DNA of 64,000 nucleotides from Incurvaria masculella (lineage: Eukaryota; Arthropoda; Insecta; Lepidoptera; Incurvariidae): the NCBI GenBank assembly GCA_946894095.1, contig OX335644.1, forward strand, positions 25,091,595 to 25,155,594, in the 5' to 3' direction. Position numbers and translations under genes: made by a program. A model generated the notes under the pieces. It was not told where the DNA came from and did no database searches. It worked only from the letters and a program-made list of their open reading frames with translations. Below are positions 49,401 to 55,244 of the stretch, one piece after another. Within the stretch, counting starts at the first letter, position 1. The number at the start of each line of letters is the position of its first letter.

Positions 49401-52400
49401 GTCTTAAGTAAAACGGTAACAGCGGTCCTGGAACAAATTTACAAACGTTTCACTTCCTGCCTCCTCAATATTCCGTGCTTCTAACCACCCAGGTGAGCGC
49501 TCCCTTCAACCTGACCTGCAGCAACAAGATGCCCAGCCAGCCGCTAGCTCGCAGCGGCCTCCAATGACCGGCAGTGCTTCATGCTTGCTGAGAAGAAGCC
49601 CGAACAAAAGGGGCAGCCCTACACGCCCGCACCTGCACCAACTCTATGTTGCAGAAGACCCCGCTACTACACTGATAAAACGGACAGTTATCAAAACACG
49701 ATTTTCACTCTGCTAATGGCAAAACGGTTATTTCGTATCGAATACTCGTTTAAAATTAACAAAAAAACTGCTTCTAATAACCGTGTCACGGTTGCTATTA
49801 GCAGAGTATACTGTAAGCTGTATCGTAACCAATTTATTCGGTTTTAAATAACAGTTATACGGTTGCATTTTAACAGTTGAGTTTTCTCAGTGTACCATCG
49901 AATGTTCGTTGCACTAAATAGCGCCCTGTGAAGTTCTTACGTGTCGTTGGAACTCGAGAAATTTAGTTAGCGAATTCGTAGGCAAACTCACTCTCCGGCG
50001 CTGTCGCCTTTGTATGTAATGTGCATAACCCGCCCTCTTAAAAACGAGTTACGGTTGCTACTCCCACCTTCCATGCTCGCTGATCCGAAAACACCAAAGA
50101 ACAAAGCTAATCTATCAATTTAACATCTTCATAACATCTTCTGTACATAAACAGTACTTAAGTACAGTCGTTTCCTATCAAATGTATACACTGGAAAGAG
50201 AAGGAATTCATAAGTCCCTTTTACTCTATGGTTGACGTCAGCATGTCAGAAAGAGACCTCAAATTTGTCTCTATTTCCGGTGTATAGATTTCAGACGAAA
50301 CGACTGTACATTATCAATGTTATTACTTGTGGTTTTCGTATGGACAACCTTAAGAAGTTTCCACAAAAGTGTTGCAGGAAGTTTAGTAAACGGGAAAATA
50401 AATACGGGGCCTATTAAGAGTCACTGCATGAAAAAAGGTACTCACAAATTTCTCTTTAAATATTGAGCAAGTATGTGCATCACATTTAGTAAACTTGACA
50501 ACACAACATCGACGCAGCCTTCCAGTAATGAAATTCGACAGAGCGTGAAACATGCTGAGCAGAGTTGCTCAATGCCTTCGTCGTTATGATAAGTACAGTC
50601 AATGTGCTAATATAAATAACGGGTGATGTTTATTTAATGGCCTGATGAGTTTCAGTTAATTCAGGACCACTCTTAACGGTAATTAATATTTCGTGTCATT
50701 AATTTGAGGTTATACAACGACATCTATGCAAGCAGTAAACCAACCAGGTGCTTAGCTGAGCCGTCCCACAAATGTGAATGGGAGCAGTTTTTCAGTCGAC
50801 GCTTGAAATACTGACGCACCCTGTTAAGAACTCCCAGCTTGACTTTATGCTGGATGCGAAGTCCGAAATTAAGATCGTGCGTCAGGTCGACACTAAAAAA
50901 CCTTTATGTGGTCGTCAATACGTACAGTTGTACCCAGAAAGGTCGGAGCTATACTGAACGGAGTTCGTTTCTCACTGAATACGCACGCCTGTGTCTTGCT
51001 TGCGTCAAACTCAACGAGGCTCTCGAGTCACCCATCCGGAAACTGTTTCCATGGTCTATTCGAGTCGATGCGATCGGCGCTGGCGTCTAACGTCATGAAA
51101 CATTTAAAATGCGATCATTTCGACTGACTGTACTGAAGCGAGGTCCTCGCGGGTGAGCTGAGAGCCAGGGGGCACGAGACAGGGCGGGGTGGGGGTAAGT
51201 GTGCAAGTGACAGGTACGTGACGGGCTGAAGAGGACGGAGCGGTCGTTAGTGGAAGTGTGGCACCGGCATCGGCCGGCTATTTACGTGGAGATTATGAGC
51301 ACTCTGAAAATTAGGACGCCATTTTTTTCCAATGTCCACAAAAAAAAAAATTAACAAAAAAAATAACCGACTTCTAAGAAGAAGCACTAAAAAGTAAAAA
51401 ATAATTTCCATTTTTGTAGTTACGATTTCTGTTATTTTTTGAGTCGGCGTCAGACGGGCACGCGCTGCGCAAATCAAGAGAACCTAACCTAACCTAACCT
51501 AACCTAACCTAACCTAACCTAACCTAACCTTGGCTGACACCGACTCAAAAAATAACAGAAATCGTAACTACAAAAATGGAAATTATTTTTTACTTTTTAG
51601 TGCTTTTTCTTTGAAGTCGATCATTTTTTTTGTTAATTTTTTTTTATTTGTTCATTTTTAGTGAATCTGAAGTACACTTACTAATTAGTACACGTCCTTT
51701 CCAATGAAAAAAGAATCACCGAAATTGGTTGGCGTTATATTGAGTTATTCGTCCATTTGTCGCGCACATCTTAATACAAATTTAAGACTTTTATGATTTT
51801 CTCATGGAAATCATTGTCAGAACTTAACCAAATTAAAATGGGACCACTTGGGAAGGACTAGCTATCATTTAAAAAAATAATCATCAAAATCGGTTCACCC
51901 AGGCAAAAGTTATGAGGTAACAAACATAAAAAAAAAACAAAAAAAAAAAACATACAGACGAATTGATAACCTCCTCCTTTTTTGAAGTCGGTTAAAAATA
52001 GAATATGCCGCAAACTTAGATAAAAAGAGATTTGACAACTAAGGCACCTGAGCGGGTCATAGCCTAGTGGCGCGGGAACTGGCCTAGCGTACCAGAGGCC
52101 TGGGTTCAACACCGACATGCACCACAGTCTTTCTCTTTCCGAGTTCGATAAGTGCATTTCGTCATGAATGCGAGCTGCTCCATGGTTCGGAATCCATGTA
52201 AAACTGTAGGTACCCTTCCCGTACTAGGTGGTAGGGTTTAAGCCCGCCCGGGTTGGTACCATCGCATTGGATGAAAAGATGGTCCAAGCGGCAATGAAAA
52301 ATTGTCCGTGTTTTCCATCCAGTTCAATGTAGCCGTGCTCATAAAGAGAAGGTCCTGGCATGGCACCAAATTCCTTCGGGAATGTGGTGTACAGGGGCTA

Positions 52401-54589
52401 ATACCATAACGGTGGTTGTGTGGTATTAGCCATCCATGTCAGGTCGCATAAAAAAAAACCTACTAAGGGGGTCGCTGGCTACAATTTTCGACAAAGTTAC
52501 TAAACTACGAACCCAATGCTACATGCAAAGTGCTTGTGTGGGTCGGAAGTGACTTGACTAACACATTTTTAAAGCACATTCACGCGCGGTGGCTTAGGTT
52601 TCGACTTTGTGGCATACGACGCGGCCGCCGGATTCCCATAAAATTATATGGTCACTTTGACCACATGGCGCTGACGCGATATCGACCGCATGCCACTTCT
52701 GCTTAATTTCTCTTCGAACGCATTCACTAACTCCACCATACTATTTACTTTCCTCTTTCCAAAAAAGTTTTCCGTACAATTTTATTGGAAACTTCCATTT
52801 TAAAATCTAAATTAAAATAAAACTTCTTTACATTGATCCCTGTAATAATTTATGAGCACTTCACCATCATTTGTAGCACTTTTGGAACACTCTTGTGTGG
52901 TTAAAAGTACATAGATAGGTTTGCGACCATCGAAAACTAGGGACCCCTGGGCAATGCTCATTATTAAATAGATATCCATTAGTTAAATTGAACACATATC
53001 GATCATTTTGCCCACACATCAGGAATTAACTTATGAAGTTTGTTGTATTAGTTAAAGTAGTCGTACGTCGCCGCCGAGTAGTTCATTAAGCCACTCAATA
53101 GCACGCCTAGGCTGTAAATTAAAATGCTGGCATTCAACAGAATGAAATGGCGTCGCCTGGACACTTGGTTTGATAAAACAATATGTAAATTATGAATACC
53201 CCTCTTCAAAATTAGCTTGACCTGTATAATTAATAAAGGATAGATACTTAAAACATTACCCAATACCCAATGGTATATTTTTAGATAAAAAATAAATAAA
53301 GCCCAGGCAGCCGGTCAGCCGGCAGTCGTTTGCAAAGGGCTAGCTGTTAACCAGCCAATAAGGTGGCCATTTCTCACACACATAGTTTGACAGAGTTTGA
53401 GATTTGTTTAAGGTTCGTTTGCTAATTACTTAAAGCAATTAAAACTGTTACAGCACGAGTACGAATGTTCTGCCGACCGGACGGAAGCGAAGGGGTTAAG
53501 ATTGCGTCAGTAAACTGGCAACATTAATTTCATATAATTTAGCGTGGGGTGTACAATCTCTGGTTAGTGATAATTTTAAAATTAATCCGTATTTTTCGCC
53601 TGAAGAAGAAAGATGAGAGAAATAACCATAGACAGCGGGTCGCATAGTAAGGGCACTAAATGCCATGTTCAAAATTCAAATTAAAATTTAAAAAACTTTA
53701 ATACAATTATAAGAAAAAGAGTAAGTACACCTTTAATTACAATTCTTAGCGATCTAAAATTACTTATGATTGACTCCTTCCTTTTTATCTATGGGTCTAT
53801 CTTTTGCGTATAGTCCCACATACGTTATTTTGCGGAGGGCACCACCGTCTTCTAAGAGTTACCACATGAAAAAAACCCATTGATCAGAAAAATATTTACA
53901 GCCTGCTGTAAGAAAAAAAATTAAGGAAATGAAAATTACTATTTTAGGTAAATAATATTATTAAAAATATAACCAAATTAGAGTTTTCATCATTTCAATA
54001 ATTTGGGGTTGCAGAAGTCGGGTTACTTACTACCGTTATTTTTGTTTTCTTGAATTCTATGAAGAAAATAAACCCCAACGTCAATCCTGGAGGTTATAAC
54101 TCTGTTAAACGATATTTTTTGCCATCCGATTTAGATTAGACTTTATATAGTATTTTTTTTATTTCGTTATAATCTAACAAGGAGTTTTCTAGTACAACTC
54201 GCGATAGTATCAAACCACTACTACTACCCTTCCAGGAAAACGGCTTGAATGTATGGCTAACCTAAACCAAAAACATATCTTTACAAACGAATAATGACTG
54301 AACAAAAATACCCAAAGCTTAAAGTGAATAATCAGTGGGTAACTTGCATCGTTATAATGGCAACACATCCCTGTACCGCGAAGAACCGTTCAAGATGGCC
54401 ACCGTTTAGTTCCGATTTTGGCCACGCGCAAATAGAGCTACGTGGCACAACATCCTCCCCCGCGAAATAAAATGGCGTCCGTCGTGTGCTCACCTCTTGT
54501 CCTTGTCGGCGGAGCGGCGCGCGAACTCGCGGCGGTGCGTCGGCGTCGCGCCGCCCGACGTCAGCGCCGGCGTCGCCGCCAGGATCTCC
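22247..54589 (-). CDS. PLCE1: Phospholipase C epsilon (PLCE1-like), internal exons only
   Basis: PLC epsilon hydrolyses PIP2 to IP3 and DAG downstream of Ras/Rho-family and G-protein signals. Sixteen exons in transcript order: 54589-54494, 47498-47381, 46824-46631, 37834-37630, 36089-35951, 34800-34671, 33777-33571, 31733-31580, 30654-30508, 29259-29144, 28568-28461, 26984-26862, 26125-26007, 25358-25141, 23599-23472 and 22409-22247. They join in one frame (about 788 codons) with GT-AG introns. Diagnostic blocks are [18 protein letters not shown] and AIRVFGGRDW (PH-like region), [12 protein letters not shown] and [15 protein letters not shown] (EF region) and [19 protein letters not shown] (X box), closest to PLCE1 rather than beta, gamma or delta forms. 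The N terminus with the RasGEF domain, and the C-terminal X/Y/C2/RA domains, are not in the window. No start codon is assigned. Confidence 0.88.
22410..22846. other. Intron upstream of the X exon, no feature recognised
   Basis: AT-rich with a short GTTAGTTAG-type run near 22500-22530. It contains the authentic upstream acceptor region of exon 22247-22409 but nothing else identifiable. Confidence 0.5.
22848..23356. mobile_element. Putative MITE with CACT...AAATGCGTA inverted ends
   Basis: CACTGCGTTCCTAAATGCGT at the left and, inverted at the right end, CACTCTAACCCTTTGTTCCG followed by AAATGCGTACATTGCA. Internal TTCCGAATTG/CAATTCGGAA words are also inverted. About 510 bp, non-coding. No second copy found here, so the family assignment is tentative. 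Confidence 0.5.
23472..23599 (-). CDS. PLCE1: PLCE1 exon O (EF-hand, LSFEGF)
   Basis: Encodes [31 protein letters not shown] and [11 protein letters not shown]. The xHEPDP...LSFEGFxRxLxDKxNxAF signature precedes the X box in PLC epsilon. Acceptor GTTCACAG, donor GTCAGA; single copy. Confidence 0.93.
23814..24189. mobile_element. TTAA-flanked MITE (GGCCCGTAAGC family), copy 2
   Basis: TTAAGAACGGCCCGTAAGC to GCTTACGGGCCGACCTTAA; about 376 bp with internal blocks shared with 2457-2767 and 54683-55035. In the PLCE1 intron between exons N and O. Confidence 0.78.
24325..25140 (-). repeat. EF-region exon tandem array, 236-bp units
   Basis: Three full downstream copies of exon 25141-25358 (exon bodies beginning at donor-side positions 24433, 24669 and 24905) plus a truncated copy (about 24330-24395, AARKK then diverging). 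Each copy keeps the coding body and the GTGATG donor. The unit junction reads GTGATGGCTGTGAAATTATG, then CTGCTAACAACGGC, with no AG acceptor before the coding body and a changed 5' boundary relative to the source exon ([11 protein letters not shown] versus [12 protein letters not shown]). Confidence 0.9.
25141..25358 (-). CDS. PLCE1: PLCE1 exon N (EF region), source exon of the 236-bp array
   Basis: Encodes [35 protein letters not shown] and a [17 protein letters not shown] to LKDIIQ segment; 72 codons plus two bases. LLTRN and the final IIQ-(RHEPD) junction are PLC epsilon landmarks. Acceptor CCCCCCAG, donor GTGATG. Downstream copies of this exon repeat at 236-bp spacing. Confidence 0.88.
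25450..25565 (-). mobile_element. Truncated MITE (AGGAGGTCGCGAC family)
   Basis: Contains ACACATTTAG, the AACGCAGTTTCAGCCATTTA block, ACCATTTTTGTCGCGGCCTC and CTAGTCTA, i.e. only one terminus. Same orientation as the copies amplified in the X-exon array. Confidence 0.7.
25613..25940 (-). mobile_element. (CCGT)n lepidopteran interspersed element, copy 3
   Basis: From AAGGGTTTCGTACCCAAAGG through (CCGT)n (about 25659-25700) to GAGTCCGACTCGCACTTGGC, then CGG. Inverted orientation. In the intron between PLCE1 exons M and N. Confidence 0.8.
26007..26125 (-). CDS. PLCE1: PLCE1 exon M (EF-hand region)
   Basis: Encodes [20 protein letters not shown] and [13 protein letters not shown]. Acceptor chosen at CGGGCGCAG so that [21 protein letters not shown] aligns with the RSFS-x-R-x-DL-x-x-LF-x-x-x-AVP block of vertebrate PLCE1; an alternative CTGCACAG acceptor 24 bp upstream is also in phase. 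Donor GTTAAT. Confidence 0.85.
26126..26861. repeat. PLCE1 intron with an unclassified interspersed repeat
   Basis: About 26330-26760 shares blocks (GCGATCGAAACT, AGCCACGAGT, GTTCGTTGCACTAAA, AAGTTCTTACG and TTCGTAAGCGAACTCA-like) with 48090-48150 and 49895-50010, so it is a dispersed repeat. TTGCTTCACGGTCGATT at about 26578 also occurs at 61717. No coding signal. Confidence 0.45.
26862..26984 (-). CDS. PLCE1: PLCE1 exon L (EF-hand region start)
   Basis: Encodes [20 protein letters not shown] and [17 protein letters not shown]. The LDFMDFVxLFRSF block is the first EF-hand-like helix pair of PLC epsilon. Acceptor TGTTTCAG, donor GTACGT. Confidence 0.87.
27026..27338. mobile_element. MITE (CACCTAAATTGGCGTT family), complete copy
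   Basis: CACCTAAATTGGCGTTATGG and its inverse (ACGCCAATTTAGGTG) bound 313 bp. The longer inverted arms include CAAACCGATCGACTGGCGTT. It contains an uninterrupted GGGCGTTAAGCGAA, the paralogous empty site for the insertion at 27460. Confidence 0.8.
27376..28110. mobile_element. Second CACCTAAATTGGCGTT MITE, split by a nested TTAA MITE
   Basis: Left part 27376-27459 and right part 28010-about 28110 match the copy at 27026-27338 and are separated exactly at TTAA by the element 27460-28009. The right terminus is missing. Confidence 0.8.
27460..28009. mobile_element. TTAA-flanked MITE (AAGGTGGCCCAACCCG family), copy 3, nested
   Basis: TTAAGGTGGCCCATCCCGC to GGGTTGGGCCACCTTAA. The host site before insertion is GCGTTAAGCGA (seen intact in 27026-27338), so the TTAA was duplicated precisely. 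Confidence 0.9.
28111..28460. other. PLCE1 intron, nothing recognised
   Basis: No exon-like or repeat-like content identified between the nested MITEs and exon K. Confidence 0.45.
28461..28568 (-). CDS. PLCE1: PLCE1 exon K (His/Gly linker)
   Basis: Encodes [20 protein letters not shown] and [16 protein letters not shown]. Acceptor GTGTGCAG, donor GTATGT. Phases agree with exons J and L. Confidence 0.78.
28569..29143. other. PLCE1 intron between exons J and K
   Basis: The only recurrent element is near 28690-28740, where TATGGTCAAAGTGACCATAC and CGTATGGGAATCCGGCG-like words are shared, inverted, with 52630-52680. The rest is unique AT-rich DNA. Confidence 0.45.
29144..29259 (-). CDS. PLCE1: PLCE1 exon J (Ser-rich linker)
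   Basis: Encodes [20 protein letters not shown] and [15 protein letters not shown]. Phase 0 in, two bases out. Acceptor GTGTTCCAG, donor GTAAGT. Disordered Ser-rich linker between PH-like and EF regions. Confidence 0.8.
29710..30006 (+). mobile_element. (CGGA)n lepidopteran interspersed element, copy 4
   Basis: ACCGGCCAAGTGCGAGACGG start, (CGGA)n at about 29930-29952, GGGTTCCGTTTTTACCC and CGGAACCCTAATA end. In the intron between PLCE1 exons I and J. Confidence 0.82.
30007..30507. other. PLCE1 intron, low-complexity GT-rich part
   Basis: 30300-30420 is G/T-skewed (GTGTGTTTTGTGTGTAAGG). Otherwise AT-rich with no feature. Confidence 0.4.
30508..30654 (-). CDS. PLCE1: PLCE1 exon I
   Basis: Encodes [20 protein letters not shown] and then [19 protein letters not shown] ending CIKFK; exactly 49 codons. 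VFGGRDW is the conserved start; the Ala/Gly run is a disordered insertion. Acceptor CATCCAG, donor GTAACT. Confidence 0.87.
30715..30805 (+). repeat. Short dispersed repeat shared with 50857-50950
   Basis: CCGAAATTAAGGTCATGCGT, GTCAGGTC, ATGTGGTCGTCAATA and GAAGGTCGGA occur in the same order at both sites. Unknown family. Confidence 0.5.
30829..31214 (+). mobile_element. 5S rRNA-headed SINE, copy 2
   Basis: GTCAGCCTCTGTGGCCCAGT start, CCGAAGTTAAGCAACG and GGATGGGTGACC (5S-like boxes), shared tail with CGCATTGGATGAACGATGG, and a terminal A-run after CAGTCACAT. Confidence 0.88.
31580..31733 (-). CDS. PLCE1: PLCE1 exon H (end of PH-like region)
   Basis: Encodes [20 protein letters not shown], then [17 protein letters not shown] and [10 protein letters not shown]. 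The WLK-Y-LYYEDE and DAIRVFGG (across the junction) blocks match PLC epsilon. Acceptor TCTTAG, donor GTGAGT, leaves phase 0. Confidence 0.92.
31740..32529. other. PLCE1 intron, nothing recognised
   Basis: No exon-like ORF with splice sites and no repeat match to other parts of the window. Confidence 0.5.
32530..33098 (+). mobile_element. Complete MITE (AGGAGGTCGCGAC family), single copy
   Basis: TAGACTAGGAGGTCGCGACA at the left; TGTCGTGACCTCCC at the right end. Internally matches the array MITE (ACACATTTAG... CAACCACTTGG, TCTAGACAAT-like blocks) but is visibly diverged, so the array copies derive from a different insertion. Confidence 0.85.
33233..33365 (+). repeat. Interspersed repeat tail (family of 515-630)
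   Basis: AGTTTCTTGCCAGTTCTTCT, GCTGAACTGGCTAATG, AAATCCGAGTGCAGTG and GATGAATAAACAATAAAC. Intronic. Confidence 0.65.
33571..33777 (-). CDS. PLCE1: PLCE1 exon G (PH-like region core)
   Basis: Encodes [20 protein letters not shown], a helix [15 protein letters not shown] and [23 protein letters not shown]. The FVxxxSVKDxxxG and [15 protein letters not shown] blocks are highly conserved in PLC epsilon. Acceptor CTCTTGCAG, donor GTCAGC. Confidence 0.92.
33945..34215. mobile_element. Putative MITE (CCACCAAGTACTGATT family)
   Basis: Contains GTGCTGATTTATTTTAATCG, CACTTAAAGGGCCTTTATTA, then CTCTTCCACCAAGTACTGAT and ACCAGTACAAGATAATCAGC, all shared with the tandem block 58905-59382. The elements are built from inverted segments. 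Confidence 0.55.
34355..34485 (+). repeat. LINE-type 3' tail fragment
   Basis: The words CTAAGGTTGAATGTCAGAGA, ATGCCTCACGGCATTAATTC, CGCCTTTTTGT and GCAAATAAAG form a tail recurrent in lepidopteran LINEs (TAAGTCCGCCTTTGTAC...AATAAAG). Recognised from general knowledge; only one copy here. Confidence 0.5.
34671..34800 (-). CDS. PLCE1: PLCE1 exon F
   Basis: Encodes [20 protein letters not shown] and [20 protein letters not shown], 42 codons with two bases at each end. Acceptor GATTTCAG, donor GTGAGA. Joins exon G as EEGFVDLQ. Confidence 0.8.
34801..35530. other. PLCE1 intron with a short hairpin
   Basis: ACCTCTGACACTTCG (about 34886-34900) and CGAAGTGTCAGAGGT (about 34951-34965) are inverted repeats with a 50-bp loop. 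The rest holds no recognised feature. Confidence 0.5.
35535..35950 (-). repeat. Minisatellite with CTCGAAGG core next to the exon E donor
   Basis: Seven degenerate copies of a 51-79 bp unit containing (A)TCCGGCTCGAAGGAC, at about 35541, 35592, 35671, 35742, 35793, 35866 and 35929. Other unit words are CAGGGTT, AATGATGCCATAACAGACA and TTTCTGATCAGG. The last core (TGCTCGAAGGACCGCCG) ends in the exon E donor. The core resembles a tRNA 3' end. Confidence 0.75.
35951..36089 (-). CDS. PLCE1: PLCE1 exon E (start of PH-like region)
   Basis: Encodes [37 protein letters not shown] and a His-rich end; 46 codons plus one base. [22 protein letters not shown] is the first strand block of the PH-like region in PLC epsilon. 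Acceptor CGTTACAG, donor GTACGT. A CTCGAAGG minisatellite begins in the donor-proximal intron. Confidence 0.82.
36445..36746 (+). mobile_element. (CGGA)n lepidopteran interspersed element, copy 5
   Basis: Complete: AACCGGCCAAGTGCGAGTCG to GGGTTCCGTTTTCACCC and CGGAACCCTAAAA; (CGGA)n short (about 36670-36689). Very similar to copy 2 at 6835. Confidence 0.85.
36846..37229 (+). mobile_element. 5S rRNA-headed SINE, copy 3
   Basis: GTCAGCCTCAATAGCCCAGT start, 5S-like CCGAAGTTAAGCAACG, common body, terminal A-run after CAGTCACAT. Confidence 0.88.
37299..37629 (-). repeat. Degenerate ~33-bp minisatellite derived from the end and donor of PLCE1 exon D
   Basis: The exon-end/donor sequence (plus strand: GTTACTAACTTGTAACAAAT then GGTGGTCCAA) recurs in diverged form near 37554, 37520, 37457, 37389, 37358, 37325 and 37299. 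Spacings are multiples of about 33 bp. Copies retain TTACTAA, TTGT-AC and ATGGTG(G)TCC words. Located in the intron directly after exon D. Confidence 0.72.
37630..37834 (-). CDS. PLCE1: PLCE1 exon D (Cys/His-containing linker)
   Basis: Encodes [20 protein letters not shown], then [15 protein letters not shown] and ends DRLDHHLLQ. Acceptor TTGTTTCAG; donor GTTAGT, chosen because it is the one that keeps phase with exon E ([10 protein letters not shown]). Four cysteines and a His lie within the first 22 residues, a possible metal site (inference). The exon end and donor are the source of a degenerate minisatellite at 37299-37629. Confidence 0.75.
37887..37935. repeat. 49-bp near-perfect palindrome
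   Basis: Two 24-bp arms (ACGAAATAGGAAGATCGCTT-GAGG and its exact complement) around a single C. Lies in the intron about 50 bp upstream of PLCE1 exon D's acceptor. Would form a stable hairpin in RNA or a cruciform. Confidence 0.9.
37936..38770. other. PLCE1 intron downstream of the 119-bp array, nothing recognised
   Basis: No exon, no repeat match. Contains the original continuation of exon C's donor (GTGAGTGAAGAACAGCAGGC on the minus strand, adjoining 38770). Confidence 0.5.
38771..46731 (-). repeat. 67-copy tandem array of PLCE1 exon C core + donor (119-bp unit)
   Basis: Unit starts fall at 38771 + 119k for k = 0 to 66; the last (46625) lies inside the authentic exon. Each unit has 101 bp of exon ([16 protein letters not shown] to HLR) and an 18-bp GTGAGTGTAGACCTGCAG that both starts with the real donor and ends in an acceptor-like CAG. 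Units are nearly identical in the middle; the two leftmost (38771, 38890) are the most diverged. Frequent variants are GCC to GCT (Ala, silent), GAC to GAT (silent), AGC to AGT (silent), ATC to GTC and GCC to ACC. Plus-strand ORFs across the array are shadows. Confidence 0.95.
45316..46731 (-). repeat. Higher-order repeat: 714-bp six-unit block, duplicated
   Basis: Variant order along the plus strand in units 45316, 45435, 45554, 45673, 45792, 45911 (GCGACG, GCGACG, GATCGG+GTGACG, GTGACG, GCGATG, CTACTCC) is repeated in the same order at 46030, 46149, 46268, 46387, 46506, 46625. The second block ends in the source exon. Confidence 0.88.
46631..46824 (-). CDS. PLCE1: PLCE1 exon C, source exon of the 119-bp array
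   Basis: Encodes [31 protein letters not shown] and then [20 protein letters not shown] to NFSDHLR; 64 codons plus two bases, acceptor CTCTTCCAG, donor GTGAGT. The last 101 bp (from VYR) plus the donor form the unit repeated 66 more times downstream in the gene (38771-46630). Frame agrees with exon B (phase 0) and exon D (phase 2). Confidence 0.78.
46845..47159. repeat. PLCE1 intron with a dispersed repeat shared with the right window edge
   Basis: TAAGCGCGGCATATGA, ACGACGCCCATAGG and CCAGGTGCTTCTTCAC (46915-47035) correspond to TTAAGCGCGGAATATATACG, CGACGCCCATGGG and GGCCAGGTGCTTCTTCACGC at 63805-64000. Unknown family. Confidence 0.5.
47160..47228 (+). mobile_element. (CGGA)n interspersed element, 3' fragment
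   Basis: CAGACGGACGGACAGCGGAG followed by diverged GGGACCCGTTTGCACCC and GGATACGGAACTC: only the last 70 bp of the family. Confidence 0.6.
47381..47498 (-). CDS. PLCE1: PLCE1 exon B (Arg/Lys/Asp-rich linker)
   Basis: Encodes [15 protein letters not shown], a Gly/Pro stretch and PPGDSGRQV. Acceptor CCATTGCAG, donor GTGAGTG; 1 + 39 codons, leaving phase 0. A TTAA MITE ends only about 20 bp upstream of its acceptor (47518), so part of the 3' splice region is transposon-derived. Confidence 0.72.
47518..48055. mobile_element. TTAA MITE (AAGGTGGCCCAACCCG family), copy 4, right end lost
   Basis: TTAAGGTGGCCCAACCCGC begins 20 bp from exon B; internal blocks as in other copies; breaks off at GCCCGCCGGGCT without the final inverted repeat. 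Confidence 0.85.
48250..48420 (-). repeat. Dispersed repeat with AGAAGAACCCGCAAAGAAAC
   Basis: ACTACACTAAG, GATCCGCGGATTCGATCAAC and GAACCCGCAAAGAAACTTCA recur inverted at 55245-55370 and, split by a SINE, at 57580-58060. A-T-rich flanks suggest a LINE or SINE end. Confidence 0.5.
48421..49019. other. PLCE1 intron, unassigned ORF stretches
   Basis: Plus-strand open stretches at 48586-48864 and 48732-48986 overlap in different frames, have no splice or homology support that I recognise, and may be transposon debris. Confidence 0.35.
49022..49105 (+). pseudogene. Possible THAP-domain first exon fragment
   Basis: From the ATG at 49022 the frame reads [27 protein letters not shown] and then a GTTAGT donor-like sequence. 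M-x-x-C-x(4)-C and a following (F/Y)HR are the start of a THAP zinc-binding domain (C2CH), common in host genes and P-element-like transposases. No following exon with the second C-x2-H pair was found. Weak. Confidence 0.35.
49669..49894. mobile_element. Small foldback MITE (TACACTGA...TCAGTGTA)
   Basis: TACACTGATAAAAC at the left and GTTTTCTCAGTGTA at the right form 14-bp inverted ends. Internal ACTCTGCTAATGG and GCTATTAGCAGAGT, and AACGGACAGTTATC/AACAGTTATACGGTT, extend the symmetry. 226 bp. Confidence 0.65.
49895..51340. other. Intron with scattered repeat blocks
   Basis: 49895-50010 matches the repeat at 26430-26720; 50857-50950 matches 30715-30805. Two CTATTTCCGGTGTATAG/CTATCAAATGTATACACTGG-like inverted words lie near 50175-50285. 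No exon seen. Confidence 0.4.
51348..51640. repeat. Foldback (about 100-bp arms) enclosing a telomere-type repeat
   Basis: The left arm runs TTAACAAAAAAAATAACCGA ... TTTTTTGAGTCGGCGTCAG. The right arm runs CTGACACCGACTCAAAAAAT ... TTTTTTTTGTTAA and is its inverse with few mismatches. The loop (about 51455-51532) contains (AACCT)10. Confidence 0.8.
51481..51530 (-). repeat. (AACCT)10 interstitial telomere-type repeat
   Basis: Ten perfect AACCT units, the complement of the insect telomeric repeat TTAGG, in the loop of the foldback 51348-51640. Far too short to be a telomere. Confidence 0.9.
51641..52000. repeat. Lepidopteran interspersed repeat with GAAGTCGGTTAA end
   Basis: CATCAAAATCGGTTCACCCA, AAGTTATGAGGTAACAAACA, ACAGACGAATTGATAACCTC and TTTTTGAAGTCGGTTAAAAA form a well-known widespread lepidopteran repeat. 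The foldback arms just left carry the same ACCGACTTC end, so 51348-52000 may be one composite element. Confidence 0.6.
52051..52458 (+). mobile_element. tRNA-headed SINE, copy 1
   Basis: The head has TAGCCTAGTGGCGCGGGAAC (box A-like) and GGGTTCAACACC (box B-like). From about 52200 the body (GGTACCATCGCATTGGATGA, ATTGTCCGTGTTTTCCATCC) is the same as the 5S-headed SINEs. Ends GCATAAAAAAAA. Confidence 0.85.
52459..54493. other. Large intron part, no gene found
   Basis: AT-rich. 52630-52680 has the TATGGTCACTTTGACCACAT block shared inverted with 28690-28740. 53300-53350 is a short GC patch. No exon or further repeat family recognised. Confidence 0.45.
54494..54589 (-). CDS. PLCE1: PLCE1 exon A (basic linker)
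   Basis: Encodes [13 protein letters not shown], then [14 protein letters not shown]: a charged linker with no domain I recognise. The acceptor is TTTTCGAAG and the donor GTGAGC. It takes one base and leaves two, matching the next exon at 47498. It is the most 5' exon I can support; about 9.4 kb to its right shows none. Confidence 0.7.
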
Positions 54590-54682
54590 CTTCGAAAAGA
54601 CAGGACATCTATTTTAGTATGTGAGCTCATGTGATGCTCATAAGTATTCATTCGTATCAAACTTGACGAGGGCTTTATACAC

Positions 54683-55035
54683 GAATGACCCGTAAGCTAT
54701 GCTCTCCATACAAACGTAGTTTACTAATAATTCAGAAACCGCTGTTCCAATATCTAATATCTAACATCAGGTAACCAATATCTGTGTCTGCACGCTTTTG
54801 TTTTTTTTTAAAAATCCAAACCGAATCAAATGAAAGCAAAAAGAAAATCTTCATACGAATTTTGTTTTCTCTGTGGTTTACCCCAGGATACATTTACCAA
54901 AAAAAAGACACAGATATTTGTAGCCTAATATTAGATACCAAATATCAAATAAATTGGAATAGTGATTTTCAAAATATTTGTAAACTACGTTTGTATGGGA
55001 GGCGAAATTTTCTGATGCTTACGGGCTCACCTTAA
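54683..55035. mobile_element. MITE (GGCCCGTAAGC family), copy 3
   Basis: GACCCGTAAGCTATGCTCTC at the left, GATGCTTACGGGCTCACCTTAA-type right end. The left TTAA has decayed. Confidence 0.7.
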
Positions 55036-55244
55036 GTGGACGACGGCTTTTACACCAGAGAATACTTGTAATGATATAAATTATATTATTTTATATTATT
55101 ACATTAGTAACTTTGTTAAATGTAAGTAACTTAAACTAAGGGCTGCTGTTTCTATTGTTCTTTGTTCTTTGCCTTAATCTGTTCTACCAAGGAATTGTTT
55201 GGCAGTAGCATTTAGATCTAAGTGTGTATTCATTTGTGGACGGA

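Noticed and set aside
51481..51530. True telomere or chromosome end
   Set aside because: Only ten units, flanked on both sides by ordinary intronic DNA and enclosed in a foldback element.
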